Origin: Candidatus Woesearchaeota archaeon
GTDB taxonomy: Archaea > Nanobdellota > Nanobdellia > Woesearchaeales > UBA12501
Direction: 5' to 3'
Length of the DNA: 9,890 bases
NCBI GenBank assembly: GCA_016177345.1
Contig: JACOVM010000041.1
Location: 1 to 9,890 of the forward strand
The position numbers were made by a program, and so were the translations under genes. The notes under the pieces are model-generated. The model did no database searches, was not told the origin of the DNA, and saw only the letters and a program-made list of their open reading frames with translations. Shown here piece by piece: positions 1 through 7,368 of the stretch (within the stretch, counting starts at the first letter, position 1; each line of letters starts with the position of its first letter).

Positions 1-272
1 CCCTATTTAATCTTGTAGAAGTTGTGAATTCCGTCTTTCTTGATTATGGCGAACAAAAGGCGTCTGAAACTCATGAAAGATTTAAGGCCTGTGTCCAGGA
101 AATCGATTGGAAAATCATAAAAGAAGCAATACAGCTAAAACAAAAATATAAAAAAAGGAATGTATCGTATGCTGATTGTATCGGATATGCTTTTGCAAAC
201 CAACATGGGCTACGCTTTTTAACAGGAGATAAGGAATTTCGTGATTTGCCAAATGTTGAGTTTGTAAAGTGA
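1..272 (+). CDS. PIN-domain (VapC-like) protein, C-terminal part
   Basis: The reading frame (codons from base 3) is already open at the window edge, so this is the 3' part of a gene starting upstream. A GTG at 24 could be read as a start, but the open frame before it encodes LFNLVEVV, which looks like an internal PIN helix with a catalytic Glu, so a cut gene is more likely. About 90 residues are visible. The segment SYADCIGYAFA carries the third PIN acid and FLTGDKEF the fourth, followed by a short final strand (VEFVK). PIN domains are Mg-dependent ribonucleases; in archaea most stand-alone ones are VapC toxins paired with a small antitoxin encoded just upstream, which here would lie outside the window. 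It could instead be a non-toxin PIN protein. The family call is strong; the toxin role is inferred. Confidence 0.8.
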   Translation, partial: LFNLVEVVNSVFLDYGEQKASETHERFKACVQEIDWKIIKEAIQLKQKYKKRNVSYADCIGYAFANQHGLRFLTGDKEFRDLPNVEFVK

Positions 273-380
273 GTGTCATGCTCTTATATTTTGGAAAATA
301 AACTTAACCATTGTTTAAGCATGGTGGCGCCCAATTTCTATCATACTCTTTTCACCAGAGGTATATTAGCCTGGCCTCGC

Positions 381-385
381 AAAAA
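381..385 (-). terminator. Possible T-run terminator after the MEMO gene
   Basis: Reading the minus strand, five T follow the MEMO stop codon (388-390) by two bases. Archaeal transcription often stops at such T-runs, but this one is short, so the call is weak. The rest of 273-387 holds a small imperfect hairpin (around 303-319) and no gene that can be supported. Confidence 0.3.
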
Positions 386-387
386 TA

Positions 388-1251
388 TTACCTCACCACC
401 AAGCTTGCATATCCAATGGTACCCCTCTCGTACCCCCCGGTGATATCGGCAGAGGTATAATATTTCAATAGTTCGTACTTGAATGGCTGCTGTACCAGTT
501 CGAAGTATTCCATAAGCACGACAATGGCTTGCTTACCGCAGATTGTACTTTTTGTTTCTTCACAAAACTTCAAAAACCCTTCAGTGTCTTGGGAACAAAT
601 ATAATTAATTGCTCTTGCATCCATCTTGTACAATTCATCTCGAATATTGTAAATAAAAGGAGTGTAGTGATAGCGATTGCCATAATGAGTGAAATCAGTT
701 GAAACAAGAATGCATACCTGTTTTCCATACCTTTCTATTGCCTGCCTGATGAGGGATGCTATTCTTTGCGGATCATCATTGCCAATGAGCAGAGGAACAA
801 ATCGTTGCTGCACAGGATTTTTGAACAGGTATTGGAGAAAAGGAAGCTGAACCTCAATAGCGTGTTCTTTGTTATGTGCATCAGCGTTTTTGGGAATGCC
901 AAGGCTGATCAGGAGGCCTCGAAGAGCATCATCATTTTCAACAACACCTAACGGTGTCAAGAAGTTCGCATCAGTTGTGCAGGTGGATTGCTCTCGATGG
1001 GCAACAGAAAGAATGAGATAACATGCTGGAGGCTCTGACTCCGCAAGCTCCTTAAATACCCAGGCTGCGCAAGGCCCCGAGTGAGAATAGGGGCCGTGGG
1101 GGAGAATAGCAGCATGGACCGTTCCTCTCTGGTGAGCAACAGGAAGGTCCCCGGGGCCTTCTTTATGGATGAAACAGCCTTCAATCTGCTTAACGAGCTC
1201 AACCTTGCCATGAGCGTACGATAACCCCTCCACAATTGGTTTGCGATGCAT
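388..1251 (-). CDS. MEMO family protein (AmmeMemoRadiSam system B type)
   Basis: A full-length 287-residue protein of the MEMO1 family, a fold related to class III extradiol dioxygenases. Segments typical of the family are ILPHGPYSHSG (about 49-59), ILSVAHREQST (80-90), EHAIEVQLPFLQYL (129-142), STDFTHYG (184-191) and CGK (238-240). H52, H85, H189 and C238 line up with the human MEMO1 metal-site residues H49, H81, H192 and C244, so the metal site looks intact. In many archaea and bacteria MEMO proteins travel with an AMMECR1-domain protein and a radical SAM protein; neither is seen here. The reaction is not established for the family. The ATG at 1251 gives a normal N-terminus and no Shine-Dalgarno is visible, so the message may be leaderless or have a very short leader. 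The gene diverges from the methyltransferase at 1320. Cytosolic: no signal peptide or membrane segment. Confidence 0.9.
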   Translation of the reverse strand: MHRKPIVEGLSYAHGKVELVKQIEGCFIHKEGPGDLPVAHQRGTVHAAILPHGPYSHSGPCAAWVFKELAESEPPACYLILSVAHREQSTCTTDANFLTPLGVVENDDALRGLLISLGIPKNADAHNKEHAIEVQLPFLQYLFKNPVQQRFVPLLIGNDDPQRIASLIRQAIERYGKQVCILVSTDFTHYGNRYHYTPFIYNIRDELYKMDARAINYICSQDTEGFLKFCEETKSTICGKQAIVVLMEYFELVQQPFKYELLKYYTSADITGGYERGTIGYASLVVR

Positions 1252-1289
1252 AAGCCGATGGAAAAGTGGACTGAAGAATATCGGTTAAG

Positions 1290-1297
1290 TTTATATT
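1290..1297 (+). promoter_or_regulatory. TATA box for the methyltransferase gene (divergent promoter region)
   Basis: TTTATATT is centred about 26 bases before the ATG at 1320, the spacing that puts the transcription start at or next to the start codon (leaderless mRNA). The reverse complement, AATATAAA, could also serve the divergent MEMO gene with a leader of about 15 bases; a weaker AT-rich patch at 1276-1282 would instead make that message leaderless. Confidence 0.6.
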
Positions 1298-1319
1298 GTT
1301 TTGCGTTTGAGCAAGGTTC

Positions 1320-2345
1320 ATGCCTGCTAAAAAAGGATTACTCCATCCACTGGTTAAACGCTTAACCCTCACCGAGGAGGATATTCGATGGGCAACACCG
1401 ATCAGCGTAGCGGAGCACCGTGCAAAACGGCTTCGGTGTAAAGTTATTGCTGACCTTGGCTGTGGGGCTGGATTTCAGGCATTTGCCTTTGCCAAACAAT
1501 GCAAAAAAGTGTATGCTGTAGAAAAAGGCAGGGAGAAGCTTGATCGAGCTAAAGAAAATGCAAGGCGCCTCGGCATCACCAACATCATCTTTATTCATGG
1601 AGATGCACTTGATGAACACGTTAGAGAAAAAGTGGATGATAGCGAAATAATCTTCTGCGATCCCTCACGATTGCCGGAAGAGCAGTCACGGAGTATGTCT
1701 ACTATCCAGCCAGATCCCAAGCAGCTTTTTAATGTATGCCAGGTAATCACGAAAGATATTGCTATCGAGTTCCCTCCACAAATACGCACCGAAAATATTC
1801 CCTTTAATGGGGAGAAGGAATATCTTTCGATTCAGGGGAAACTGAACAGGCTTACCCTGTATTGTGGCGGCTTGAAGAAAAATGAAACAAGCGTTATTGT
1901 GCTTCCTGAACAGGCAGTGCTTTTTACAACAGAAACAACAAAAAGTTCACTATCAAAGCCAAGGTTAGTAAATGAACAAGGGCAATTCGTGTACGATGTT
2001 AATCCTGCTGTTACAAAAGCCGGGCTTCTTGCAGAGCTCAGCGAGAAAACAGGAACAGCATGCCTTTGCATGGGGAAGAGAACATTATTCACGTCAAAAA
2101 ATCTGGTGGAAAGCCCCTTTTTCTGCTGTACCTACCGTGTTCTTGCAGTTTGCCCATCCAACAACGATGCAGTCATATCAAAACTTCAAGAATGCCATGC
2201 GGGATCAGTCACTCTTCGCTGCACTATACCGCCTGAAGAATACTGGACGGTACGGCGAAAGTACGAAGCACAGCTGAATGGAACAAAAAGAATAACGTTA
2301 TTTGAGTGGGATGGAAAGGCACTGCTGGTGGAAAAGGTTGCTTAA
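1320..2345 (+). CDS. SAM-dependent methyltransferase with THUMP-like C-terminal region
   Basis: A 341-residue class I methyltransferase. Motif I is DLGCGAGF (45-52), the acidic end of strand 2 is E68 (VYAVEKG), a D in HGDALD (94-98) fits motif III, and DPSR (114-117) stands at the motif IV catalytic position. The second half has FPPQ (151-154) and the segment VYDVNPAVTKAGLLAEL (224-240), which resembles the EPDPAVIRAGL-type signature of the THUMP-like domain found behind this methyltransferase type in many bacteria and archaea. THUMP domains bind RNA, so an RNA (tRNA or rRNA) substrate is likely, but no specific target is known from sequence. The ATG at 1320 is supported by the TATA box about 26 bases upstream. 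It converges with the ThDP enzyme gene, with 25 bases between the two stops. No membrane or signal segments. Confidence 0.82.
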   Translation: MPAKKGLLHPLVKRLTLTEEDIRWATPISVAEHRAKRLRCKVIADLGCGAGFQAFAFAKQCKKVYAVEKGREKLDRAKENARRLGITNIIFIHGDALDEHVREKVDDSEIIFCDPSRLPEEQSRSMSTIQPDPKQLFNVCQVITKDIAIEFPPQIRTENIPFNGEKEYLSIQGKLNRLTLYCGGLKKNETSVIVLPEQAVLFTTETTKSSLSKPRLVNEQGQFVYDVNPAVTKAGLLAELSEKTGTACLCMGKRTLFTSKNLVESPFFCCTYRVLAVCPSNNDAVISKLQECHAGSVTLRCTIPPEEYWTVRRKYEAQLNGTKRITLFEWDGKALLVEKVA

Positions 2346-2363
2346 TAACTCTTTAATAACTCT
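2342..2363. repeat. Tandem 11-base repeat across a stop codon
   Basis: TTAATAACTCT occurs twice back to back, with no mismatch. The first copy contains the TAA stop (2343-2345) of the methyltransferase gene; the second lies in the 25-base gap between convergent genes. It looks like a simple slippage duplication and adds further in-frame or out-of-frame stops. Confidence 0.85.
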
Positions 2364-2370
2364 CTAACCC

Positions 2371-4212
2371 TCAAGGATTCTTTCCCCTCTCCGCAACCAT
2401 GTTCTCTCGAAGCTCCTCTGGTGGAAGGTACGGATAGAGGTCTTCAAGTGGGGTTGGAAGGGTTTTTCCATCTGGCGCTTTTCTGTTCATAAATTTAGGA
2501 ATTTGCTGTTGATGGCAGTCCATGACCAAGTCGCAGACAACAGGGCCGGGCATGTCGAGAACGTTCTGAATAGTTTCTTTTAAGTTTCGCTGGCTGGAGA
2601 TTCGCACACCTGGAATGGAGTGGGCTTCTGCTACCTTAAGAATATCTGGGAAGCTCAAGCCTGAGGTTTCATCAGCCCCCATCAGCCTGCCATCAAAATT
2701 AAATTCCTGTGTTTGCTTAATCGTAAGATAGCCACCATTCGAGTACACAAAGACTTTAACAGGAAGCTTGTAATGCATGATAGTGGCAAACTCCTGCAGT
2801 GTCATTTGTAATCCTCCCTCTCCTGCAATGCAGATGACTTGCTTTTTTCCGTTAGCAATGCAGGCGCCAATAGCAGCTGGTAATCCCCACCCCATCGATG
2901 CGAAGCCACAATTCGTCATGACCTTCTGGCCTTTCTTGATCGTAAACGCCATGTGTGTTGTTTGAAACGCAAATCCCATATCCGTAACAACAATCCCATC
3001 ATCTCCAAGAAGGCCTGAAAGAACCTCGATAAAATAAAACGAGTTGACTGGAGCATCCGGCTGCTTATATTCTGGAAGGACAACTTGGTATTTTTGCTTC
3101 CATGCCTGGCATTGCTGAACCCACGTGCCGTAGTTGGACTGGCTTGGAGGATCAGCAGTGAGCTGGCGATGGAGCTCTTGAAAAAATGCCTTTGCATCGT
3201 GATGAATCGCTACATCGATGGCAAGGGTTGGCTTCTTCAGCTCTGCTTCATCAATATCGACCATGATCTTTACCGCGTTTCTGGCATAATCTTTGGAGTT
3301 GTAGCCGGTTTGAGGAATAGAAAGCCTTGTTCCTACCGCAAGATAGACGTCCGCGTTTTGGACAGCAAAGTTTCCTGCTCGCTGTGCAAACGTTCCAGGT
3401 CTGCCAACAAACAATGGATGGCTTGTATGAATCATGTCGTTGGCGTTTCTGGCAGTAACAAAAGGAAGATTGAACGTTTCCAAAACCTCAAAGCATTCCT
3501 GCGCTGCACCAGCGATGCGAACGCCTTGGCCAAGATGAACGAGAGGGCGTTTCGCATTTCTTAACAGCTTGGCGACAGCAGCAACTTTCTCTCGGAGATC
3601 TTTGTCATACGTTGGTGCTGGAAGAGTTTCTGGATAAAACGAGTGAGAACGCTGCCATTCTTCAACACTATACTTTGACATTTGAATGTCGGCAGGAACA
3701 TCAACCCACACCGGGCCTGGTCTCCCTGTTGTTGCAAGATAAACTGCTTTTTGAAGATGGTACTTTACGTCATGAACTGACTCGACCATCACTGCGTATT
3801 TCGTGATTGACCGGACAATATTAACAATGTCGATTTCCTGGACGCCAATCTGGCGAAGCCCGGCAATGCGAGCGCTTCCGATCGTCTGCTTCAGAAACAC
3901 CTGGCCAGAAAGAATAAGATGGGGAACAGAATCCATCCACGACCCAGCTACACCAGTAACAATGTTTGTACCGCCGGGGCCGGTAGTAACAAGAGAAACA
4001 CCAAGGCCATTTCTCACACGAGCATATCCCTCAGTAGCCATGCCCACACACTGCTCGTGATGGCAGCAATAATAGTTTACTTTTTTATTTTTTGCAAGCG
4101 CATCATCTAGGAAGATTGCTCCACCGCCCGAAACCGTAAAGACTGCATCAACCCCAAGTTCTTCGAGATAAGAGATGATGTGGTCGGCTATTCTCAATTG
4201 TTCGTTCGTCAT
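2371..4212 (-). CDS. Thiamine diphosphate-dependent enzyme, acetolactate synthase-like
   Basis: A 613-residue protein with the three-domain layout of the acetolactate synthase/pyruvate oxidase family: ThDP pyrimidine-binding domain (about 5-175), central domain (about 205-350) and ThDP pyrophosphate-binding domain (about 385-575). The activating glutamate is E53 (CCHHEQCVGMATEGYA), TTGPGGTN (76-83) is the usual TGPG loop, and the metal motif reads AGEGGLQM (463-470, E in place of the usual D) with N492 in YSNGGY as the second ligand. Such enzymes use ThDP and Mg to make or break C-C bonds next to a ketone, typically from pyruvate. The C-terminal PDGK...PLEDLYPYLPPEEL (580-601) resembles ThDP enzymes of surface-polysaccharide clusters rather than IlvB, and no IlvN-type regulatory subunit is adjacent, so branched-chain amino-acid synthesis is less likely than a sugar or special-metabolite role. 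A TATA box 25 bases before the ATG supports this start. Confidence 0.85.
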   Translation of the reverse strand: MTNEQLRIADHIISYLEELGVDAVFTVSGGGAIFLDDALAKNKKVNYYCCHHEQCVGMATEGYARVRNGLGVSLVTTGPGGTNIVTGVAGSWMDSVPHLILSGQVFLKQTIGSARIAGLRQIGVQEIDIVNIVRSITKYAVMVESVHDVKYHLQKAVYLATTGRPGPVWVDVPADIQMSKYSVEEWQRSHSFYPETLPAPTYDKDLREKVAAVAKLLRNAKRPLVHLGQGVRIAGAAQECFEVLETFNLPFVTARNANDMIHTSHPLFVGRPGTFAQRAGNFAVQNADVYLAVGTRLSIPQTGYNSKDYARNAVKIMVDIDEAELKKPTLAIDVAIHHDAKAFFQELHRQLTADPPSQSNYGTWVQQCQAWKQKYQVVLPEYKQPDAPVNSFYFIEVLSGLLGDDGIVVTDMGFAFQTTHMAFTIKKGQKVMTNCGFASMGWGLPAAIGACIANGKKQVICIAGEGGLQMTLQEFATIMHYKLPVKVFVYSNGGYLTIKQTQEFNFDGRLMGADETSGLSFPDILKVAEAHSIPGVRISSQRNLKETIQNVLDMPGPVVCDLVMDCHQQQIPKFMNRKAPDGKTLPTPLEDLYPYLPPEELRENMVAERGKNP

Positions 4213-4232
4213 GTTGCAGATATTGTTGTAGA

Positions 4233-4241
4233 CATATAAGC
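4233..4241 (-). promoter_or_regulatory. TATA box for the 613-aa ThDP enzyme
   Basis: On the minus strand the sequence reads GCTTATATG, centred about 25 bases before the ATG at 4212. This gives the gene its own, probably leaderless, transcript even though the fusion gene ends only 67 bases upstream. Confidence 0.6.
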
Positions 4242-4254
4242 TACAAGCCAGTCC

Positions 4255-4282
4255 TAGTAATCATGGTGATTCATAGTAATCA
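4255..4282. repeat. Short direct repeat and hairpin at the end of the fusion gene
   Basis: TAGTAATCA occurs at 4255-4263 and 4274-4282, the second copy overlapping the TGA stop of the fusion gene. Between them AATCA-TGG-TGATT forms a five-pair hairpin. It may mark transcript end or processing, or be chance in an AT-rich spacer. Confidence 0.5.
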
Positions 4283-6994
4283 ATCTTCATCGAGAACATC
4301 AATGAGCATGTGCTCTCGTAATTTTTCTCGCTCAAGATAGGGATACATGTCCTCCAGTGGCTTGGCAACCCATTTTCCATCCGGCTTTACTGTGAATTGC
4401 ATTCTTGGGATAATCTCCTGGTCTTTATTAACAATAACATTACAGATGCAAGGGCCAAGCATGGTTAGTAATTTCTGAATACCTTGAGAAAGCTCTTCAT
4501 TCATTGCTATGGAAAAGGTCGGAATTCCATACGCTTCACCAATTTTCGAAATATCAACATTGGCCATGGTCGTTGCATCAGAAGCCACGTATCTTCCCCC
4601 AAAATATTCCTTCTGGCTCCTTCGGATATAGGACGGGCCTTTACTGTTGATAATTATTATTTTGACCGGAAGCTTGTAGCTTGCAATCGTTTCGAGCTCA
4701 GGGAGGTGTTTTTGAAACCCATGATCTTCGCAGATACAGATAATATTTCTGCCATTACTTCCAATACAAGCGCCAATCGCTGCAGGAATAGCAAACGCTG
4801 GATTTTCAAGGCCGGTTGCAGAAAGCAAGCGCTGGTGCTGTTTGAAGGCAAAGGATTGCATGGCAAATACTAAAGGAGAGCCACCATCGATGGTAATAAT
4901 ATCTTCTGGCTGGAGTTCATTGCTCAACACTTTCATCAGAGAATAGGTGTCAACGGTATCGGCAGATGTGCCAGCAAATCCTGGGGAAGCAGCGCTAGCA
5001 TTTCTTCTTTGATCAAATTCGTTGCTGAACTGGGCCTGCCAGGATATGCATCGTTGAATCCATTCAGAAACAAGAGGAGGGGTATATGTTTTCTGAGCAG
5101 CGAGCAAGGCGGTGACAAACTGTTTCGCATCGCAACGAACTGGAAGGAAAGGCATGACTGTTTTTTTCTCCAACTCTGCCGGATCAATATCTACCAGGAT
5201 CAGTTTTGATTTTCGTGCAAAGGTTTTGTAATTTCTTCCAATTTGCGGAAGGGAAAGCCGAGATCCAATGACAAGAAGAACATCAGCATTTTGAATAATG
5301 AAATTCGCGCTCCGCTGGCCATACGCTCCGGGCCTTCCAAAAAAAAAGGGATGGCTATCTGGAAGAAGATCAGCTCCGCGACGTGAGGTAAGAACAGGGA
5401 TGGATAGCATTGAAGCGAGCTGAAGTGCTTCCTGTTCAGCCCCGGCCAATCGAACGCCATTCCCGAGCAGAAGAACAGGACGTTTCGCTTGCTGTACAAG
5501 GGAGATGGTCTTAGCAATGGATAAAGAAAGATCTGAAGAATTCACGTCCTTAGTCTCATTAATCTCATTAATCTTTTTCTCAATGATTGAGTTCTCGTGA
5601 TGCACCTGCTCTTGATTATAAGATAGAAGATCATCCTCATCAACATTCATTCCCAACAAATCCAGGGGAATATCAATCCATACTGGCCCATGCCTGCCTG
5701 TAGTGGCAAGGTGCAACGCTTTCTCAAGATGGTAATGGATAGTATTTGGGTCTCGTATAGAAATAGCATACTTTGTTATCGGCTGAACAAGATCAATAAT
5801 ATTCAGTTCTTGAATGCCAAGTTGGCGAAGCGCTTTTCTAGGGCCAGAAGCAGCTGTTTCCTTACCCTCCTTACCCTCTTTACCATGATCAGATTGGCCT
5901 GACACGATAACTAATGGTGTTGAATCAACCCATGCATCCGCAACGCCAGTTATGCTATTTGTTCCAGAAACCCCTGCAGCAAGGATGGCAACTGCAGGCT
6001 TGTTGGTAAGTTTTGCATGCGCCTCTGCTGCAAGAGTGACCGCCTGCTCTGTCTGCATGCACACATGTCGAACGTGCGTATTTTTTCCAACCGAATCAAT
6101 AAGGTGAATGTTCGTGCTTCCTGGTGAAACAAACAGGTCATGGACATTTTTTTTCTCAAAAAAGGAAATGATGTAATCTGACAGCTTTATCATTGTATCA
6201 CGCTTCTTAATGATGATAACCTCAAGCTCCCCATCAATATGGATATTAGGGTACTGTTTTGTTTCATGAATATCAATTGTATCCCCCACATCAAGAATTG
6301 GATTTCCTGCGTCATCAAGAAGCCTGCCCTTCAGGATGCTAACCGCGTCCCAGCCTTCCAGCTTGAAATTATCTTTAAAATCCTGATAATTCTTGAATGT
6401 TGCGAGAGAAATGCTGCAGCTTCCAAACTTTTTCTTGGTATTGTAGTAAATAGAAGGCTCAATAAGAGAGATGTAATTATAGTTTTGAATGTTGATAGAC
6501 ATCTCCTTGATGGTTTCGTATCCCTTTCCCTGCCTGCCATACTTGTCTCGAAGCCGTACAAGGTCACGTTTGTTCACTGGCGTTTCAATTTCCATGACAA
6601 AAATGCCTTCTTCTGATACCGACGTTGTTTGGTGAAAGGTTGCCTTGTCAATAAGCAATCCTTCTCCAGCCACTCTTTTGATATTTTCTTGAAGGCTGGA
6701 GCAGATTGCCTCTCCAGAAAGAACGATCAGTGATGTTTTCTTGTTAGGATGGCAATGGACTGATGTTTGATATCCTTTCTTAATGTAAAGAATCCAGACT
6801 GCAACAAGCTCGTTTTGATAGATCAAGTATTCGTAGCCCCATGGCTTTCGGACAACAACCTTGGAATAATCAAAGTGATCATCAATTTGGGTTGCCTGGT
6901 CAACTGGAGTATTAGCTAGCGCTTCACGATCCAGATTTGAGTAAGCTACTCGTTTAATCATTCTGGCCCCCTCACTCGACGTACAGATTAGCAT
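4280..6994 (-). CDS. Cupin-ThDP enzyme fusion protein
   Basis: A 904-residue fusion. Residues about 44-160 match the cupin of type II mannose-6-phosphate isomerases: VRKPWGYEYL (48-57), SVHCHPNKK (78-86), VLSGEA (91-96), ATFHQ (118-122) and the typical ending EIETPVNKRDLVRLRDKYGR (135-154). H80, H82 and H121 could bind metal, but the usual Glu position is Thr87. Residues 190-265 look like a second, weaker cupin (GWDAVSILKGRLLDDAG...LDVGDTID). From about M268 a complete ThDP-enzyme unit follows, paralogous to the 613-aa neighbour, with activating Glu E316 (MQTEQAV) and the shared PDGK...PLEDMYPYLEREKL ending. Its metal motif is degenerate: CEDHGF (755-760) for the paralogue's AGEGGL, and NS (783-784) where the paralogue has SN, so the expected ligand Asn is Ser. 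It may be weakly active, altered in chemistry, or a partner subunit. An alternative start at M12 (6961) has a GAGGGGG Shine-Dalgarno-like stretch before it. The cupin fusion suggests a sugar-phosphate or nucleotide-sugar context. Confidence 0.85.
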   Translation of the reverse strand: MLICTSSEGARMIKRVAYSNLDREALANTPVDQATQIDDHFDYSKVVVRKPWGYEYLIYQNELVAVWILYIKKGYQTSVHCHPNKKTSLIVLSGEAICSSLQENIKRVAGEGLLIDKATFHQTTSVSEEGIFVMEIETPVNKRDLVRLRDKYGRQGKGYETIKEMSINIQNYNYISLIEPSIYYNTKKKFGSCSISLATFKNYQDFKDNFKLEGWDAVSILKGRLLDDAGNPILDVGDTIDIHETKQYPNIHIDGELEVIIIKKRDTMIKLSDYIISFFEKKNVHDLFVSPGSTNIHLIDSVGKNTHVRHVCMQTEQAVTLAAEAHAKLTNKPAVAILAAGVSGTNSITGVADAWVDSTPLVIVSGQSDHGKEGKEGKETAASGPRKALRQLGIQELNIIDLVQPITKYAISIRDPNTIHYHLEKALHLATTGRHGPVWIDIPLDLLGMNVDEDDLLSYNQEQVHHENSIIEKKINEINETKDVNSSDLSLSIAKTISLVQQAKRPVLLLGNGVRLAGAEQEALQLASMLSIPVLTSRRGADLLPDSHPFFFGRPGAYGQRSANFIIQNADVLLVIGSRLSLPQIGRNYKTFARKSKLILVDIDPAELEKKTVMPFLPVRCDAKQFVTALLAAQKTYTPPLVSEWIQRCISWQAQFSNEFDQRRNASAASPGFAGTSADTVDTYSLMKVLSNELQPEDIITIDGGSPLVFAMQSFAFKQHQRLLSATGLENPAFAIPAAIGACIGSNGRNIICICEDHGFQKHLPELETIASYKLPVKIIIINSKGPSYIRRSQKEYFGGRYVASDATTMANVDISKIGEAYGIPTFSIAMNEELSQGIQKLLTMLGPCICNVIVNKDQEIIPRMQFTVKPDGKWVAKPLEDMYPYLEREKLREHMLIDVLDED

Positions 6995-7019
6995 GAACGT
7001 ATGGTGAAGAATGAAATTG

Positions 7020-7034
7020 GTTTATAAATATATT
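7020..7034 (-). promoter_or_regulatory. TATA box region for the fusion gene
   Basis: Minus-strand reading gives an AT-rich box with ATATTTATAAAC. Its core is about 30 bases before the ATG at 6994, so transcription would start near 6998: almost leaderless for that ATG, or with a leader of about 37 bases containing a Shine-Dalgarno-like GAGGGGG for the alternative ATG at 6961. Confidence 0.55.
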
Positions 7035-7100
7035 GCGCAATTGGCACTGGTGAAAATGAGCTCTACACGCTCTTTGCAGGAGAGGTCTTCTTTCACAAAG

Positions 7101-7108
7101 TTTATAAA
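7101..7108 (+). promoter_or_regulatory. TATA box for tRNA-Tyr
   Basis: TTTATAAA lies about 29 bases (centre) before the first base of the tRNA at 7134, the standard archaeal spacing for a transcript starting a few bases before the mature 5' end. Confidence 0.75.
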
Positions 7109-7133
7109 CCGCCTTAGTTCCCAACACCAAAAT

Positions 7134-7256
7134 CCCCCCTTAGTTCAGCGGCTAGAACGCTCGGCTGTAGATGCTTGTTTGAGGTGCCGTTCGGGCTGAG
7201 ATGAGAACAAGCCAGCCGTTACCGAGAGATCCCCGGTTCGAATCTGGGAGGGGGGA
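7134..7256 (+). tRNA. tRNA-Tyr (GTA) with a 50-base intron
   Basis: All tRNA parts fold. The acceptor stem is CCCCCCT (7134-7140) with AGGGGGG (7249-7255) and discriminator A7256. The D stem is GTTC/GAAC, and the anticodon stem is CTCGG (7160-7164) with CCGAG (7222-7226). The anticodon GTA is at 7167-7169. The T stem is CCCGG/CTGGG with loop TTCGAAT. An intron of 50 bases (7171-7220) sits between positions 37 and 38, the canonical archaeal site. The intron starts and ends with a strong helix, GCTTGTT (7173-7179) with AACAAGC (7206-7212). The 3' bulge would be TT^A; the central helix contains a mismatch, so the BHB is relaxed rather than perfect. CCA is not encoded. Six T follow at once. Confidence 0.95.
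7171..7220 (+). other. Intron of tRNA-Tyr
   Basis: Fifty bases, inserted after position 37 (G7170). The boundaries are set by restoring a standard seven-base anticodon loop and by the intron helix next to the two cut sites. The splicing endonuclease of archaea cuts such bulge-helix-bulge structures. No snoRNA or protein is visible inside. Confidence 0.85.
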
Positions 7257-7267
7257 CTTTTTTCTTC
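7257..7267 (+). terminator. T-run terminator after tRNA-Tyr
   Basis: Six T (7258-7263) start two bases after the discriminator base, followed by a second pyrimidine run (CTTC). This is the usual form of archaeal tRNA transcript ends. Confidence 0.7.
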
Positions 7268-7271
7268 AATA

Positions 7272-7368
7272 AACCCAACAAGAACCCACAAGCATGTTTA
7301 CCACACGCGTGGGGCTGAGCAAAGCGAATGCCCCACCCTCATTGGGTTGATAAGGGCAAAGCCCTTAT
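7272..7368 (+). other. Hairpin-rich spacer, candidate structured RNA
   Basis: Three pairings stand out. AACCCAA (7272-7278) matches TTGGGTT (7342-7348). Enclosed by it is GTGGGGC (7309-7315) with GCCCCAC (7330-7336), loop of 14. Immediately after comes a perfect eight-pair hairpin, ATAAGGGC-AAA-GCCCTTAT (7350-7368). No own TATA box is seen; read-through from the tRNA-Tyr promoter would be needed. No family is recognised. It could also be the eroded body of the tRNA copy whose 3' end follows. Confidence 0.35.

Noticed and set aside
303..319. Hairpin CTTAA/TTAAG in the first intergenic gap
   Set aside because: Five AT-rich pairs without a T-run behind them; too weak to call a terminator or RNA.
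3085..3564. 159-codon open frame on the plus strand
   Set aside because: It lies wholly antisense to the well-supported 613-aa ThDP enzyme and its translation shows no domain; it is a shadow frame.
2371..4212. Annotation as ilvB (acetolactate synthase large subunit of branched-chain synthesis)
   Set aside because: No small subunit or other ilv/leu gene is nearby, and the C-terminal signature points to the sugar-cluster ThDP group; only the general family is claimed.
5862..5890. CRISPR or other repeat array
   Set aside because: The units are nine bases, in frame and inside a gene, with no spacers.
7011..7199. 62-codon open frame ahead of and across tRNA-Tyr
   Set aside because: It covers the promoter, the tRNA 5' half and part of the intron, and the translation has no recognisable feature.
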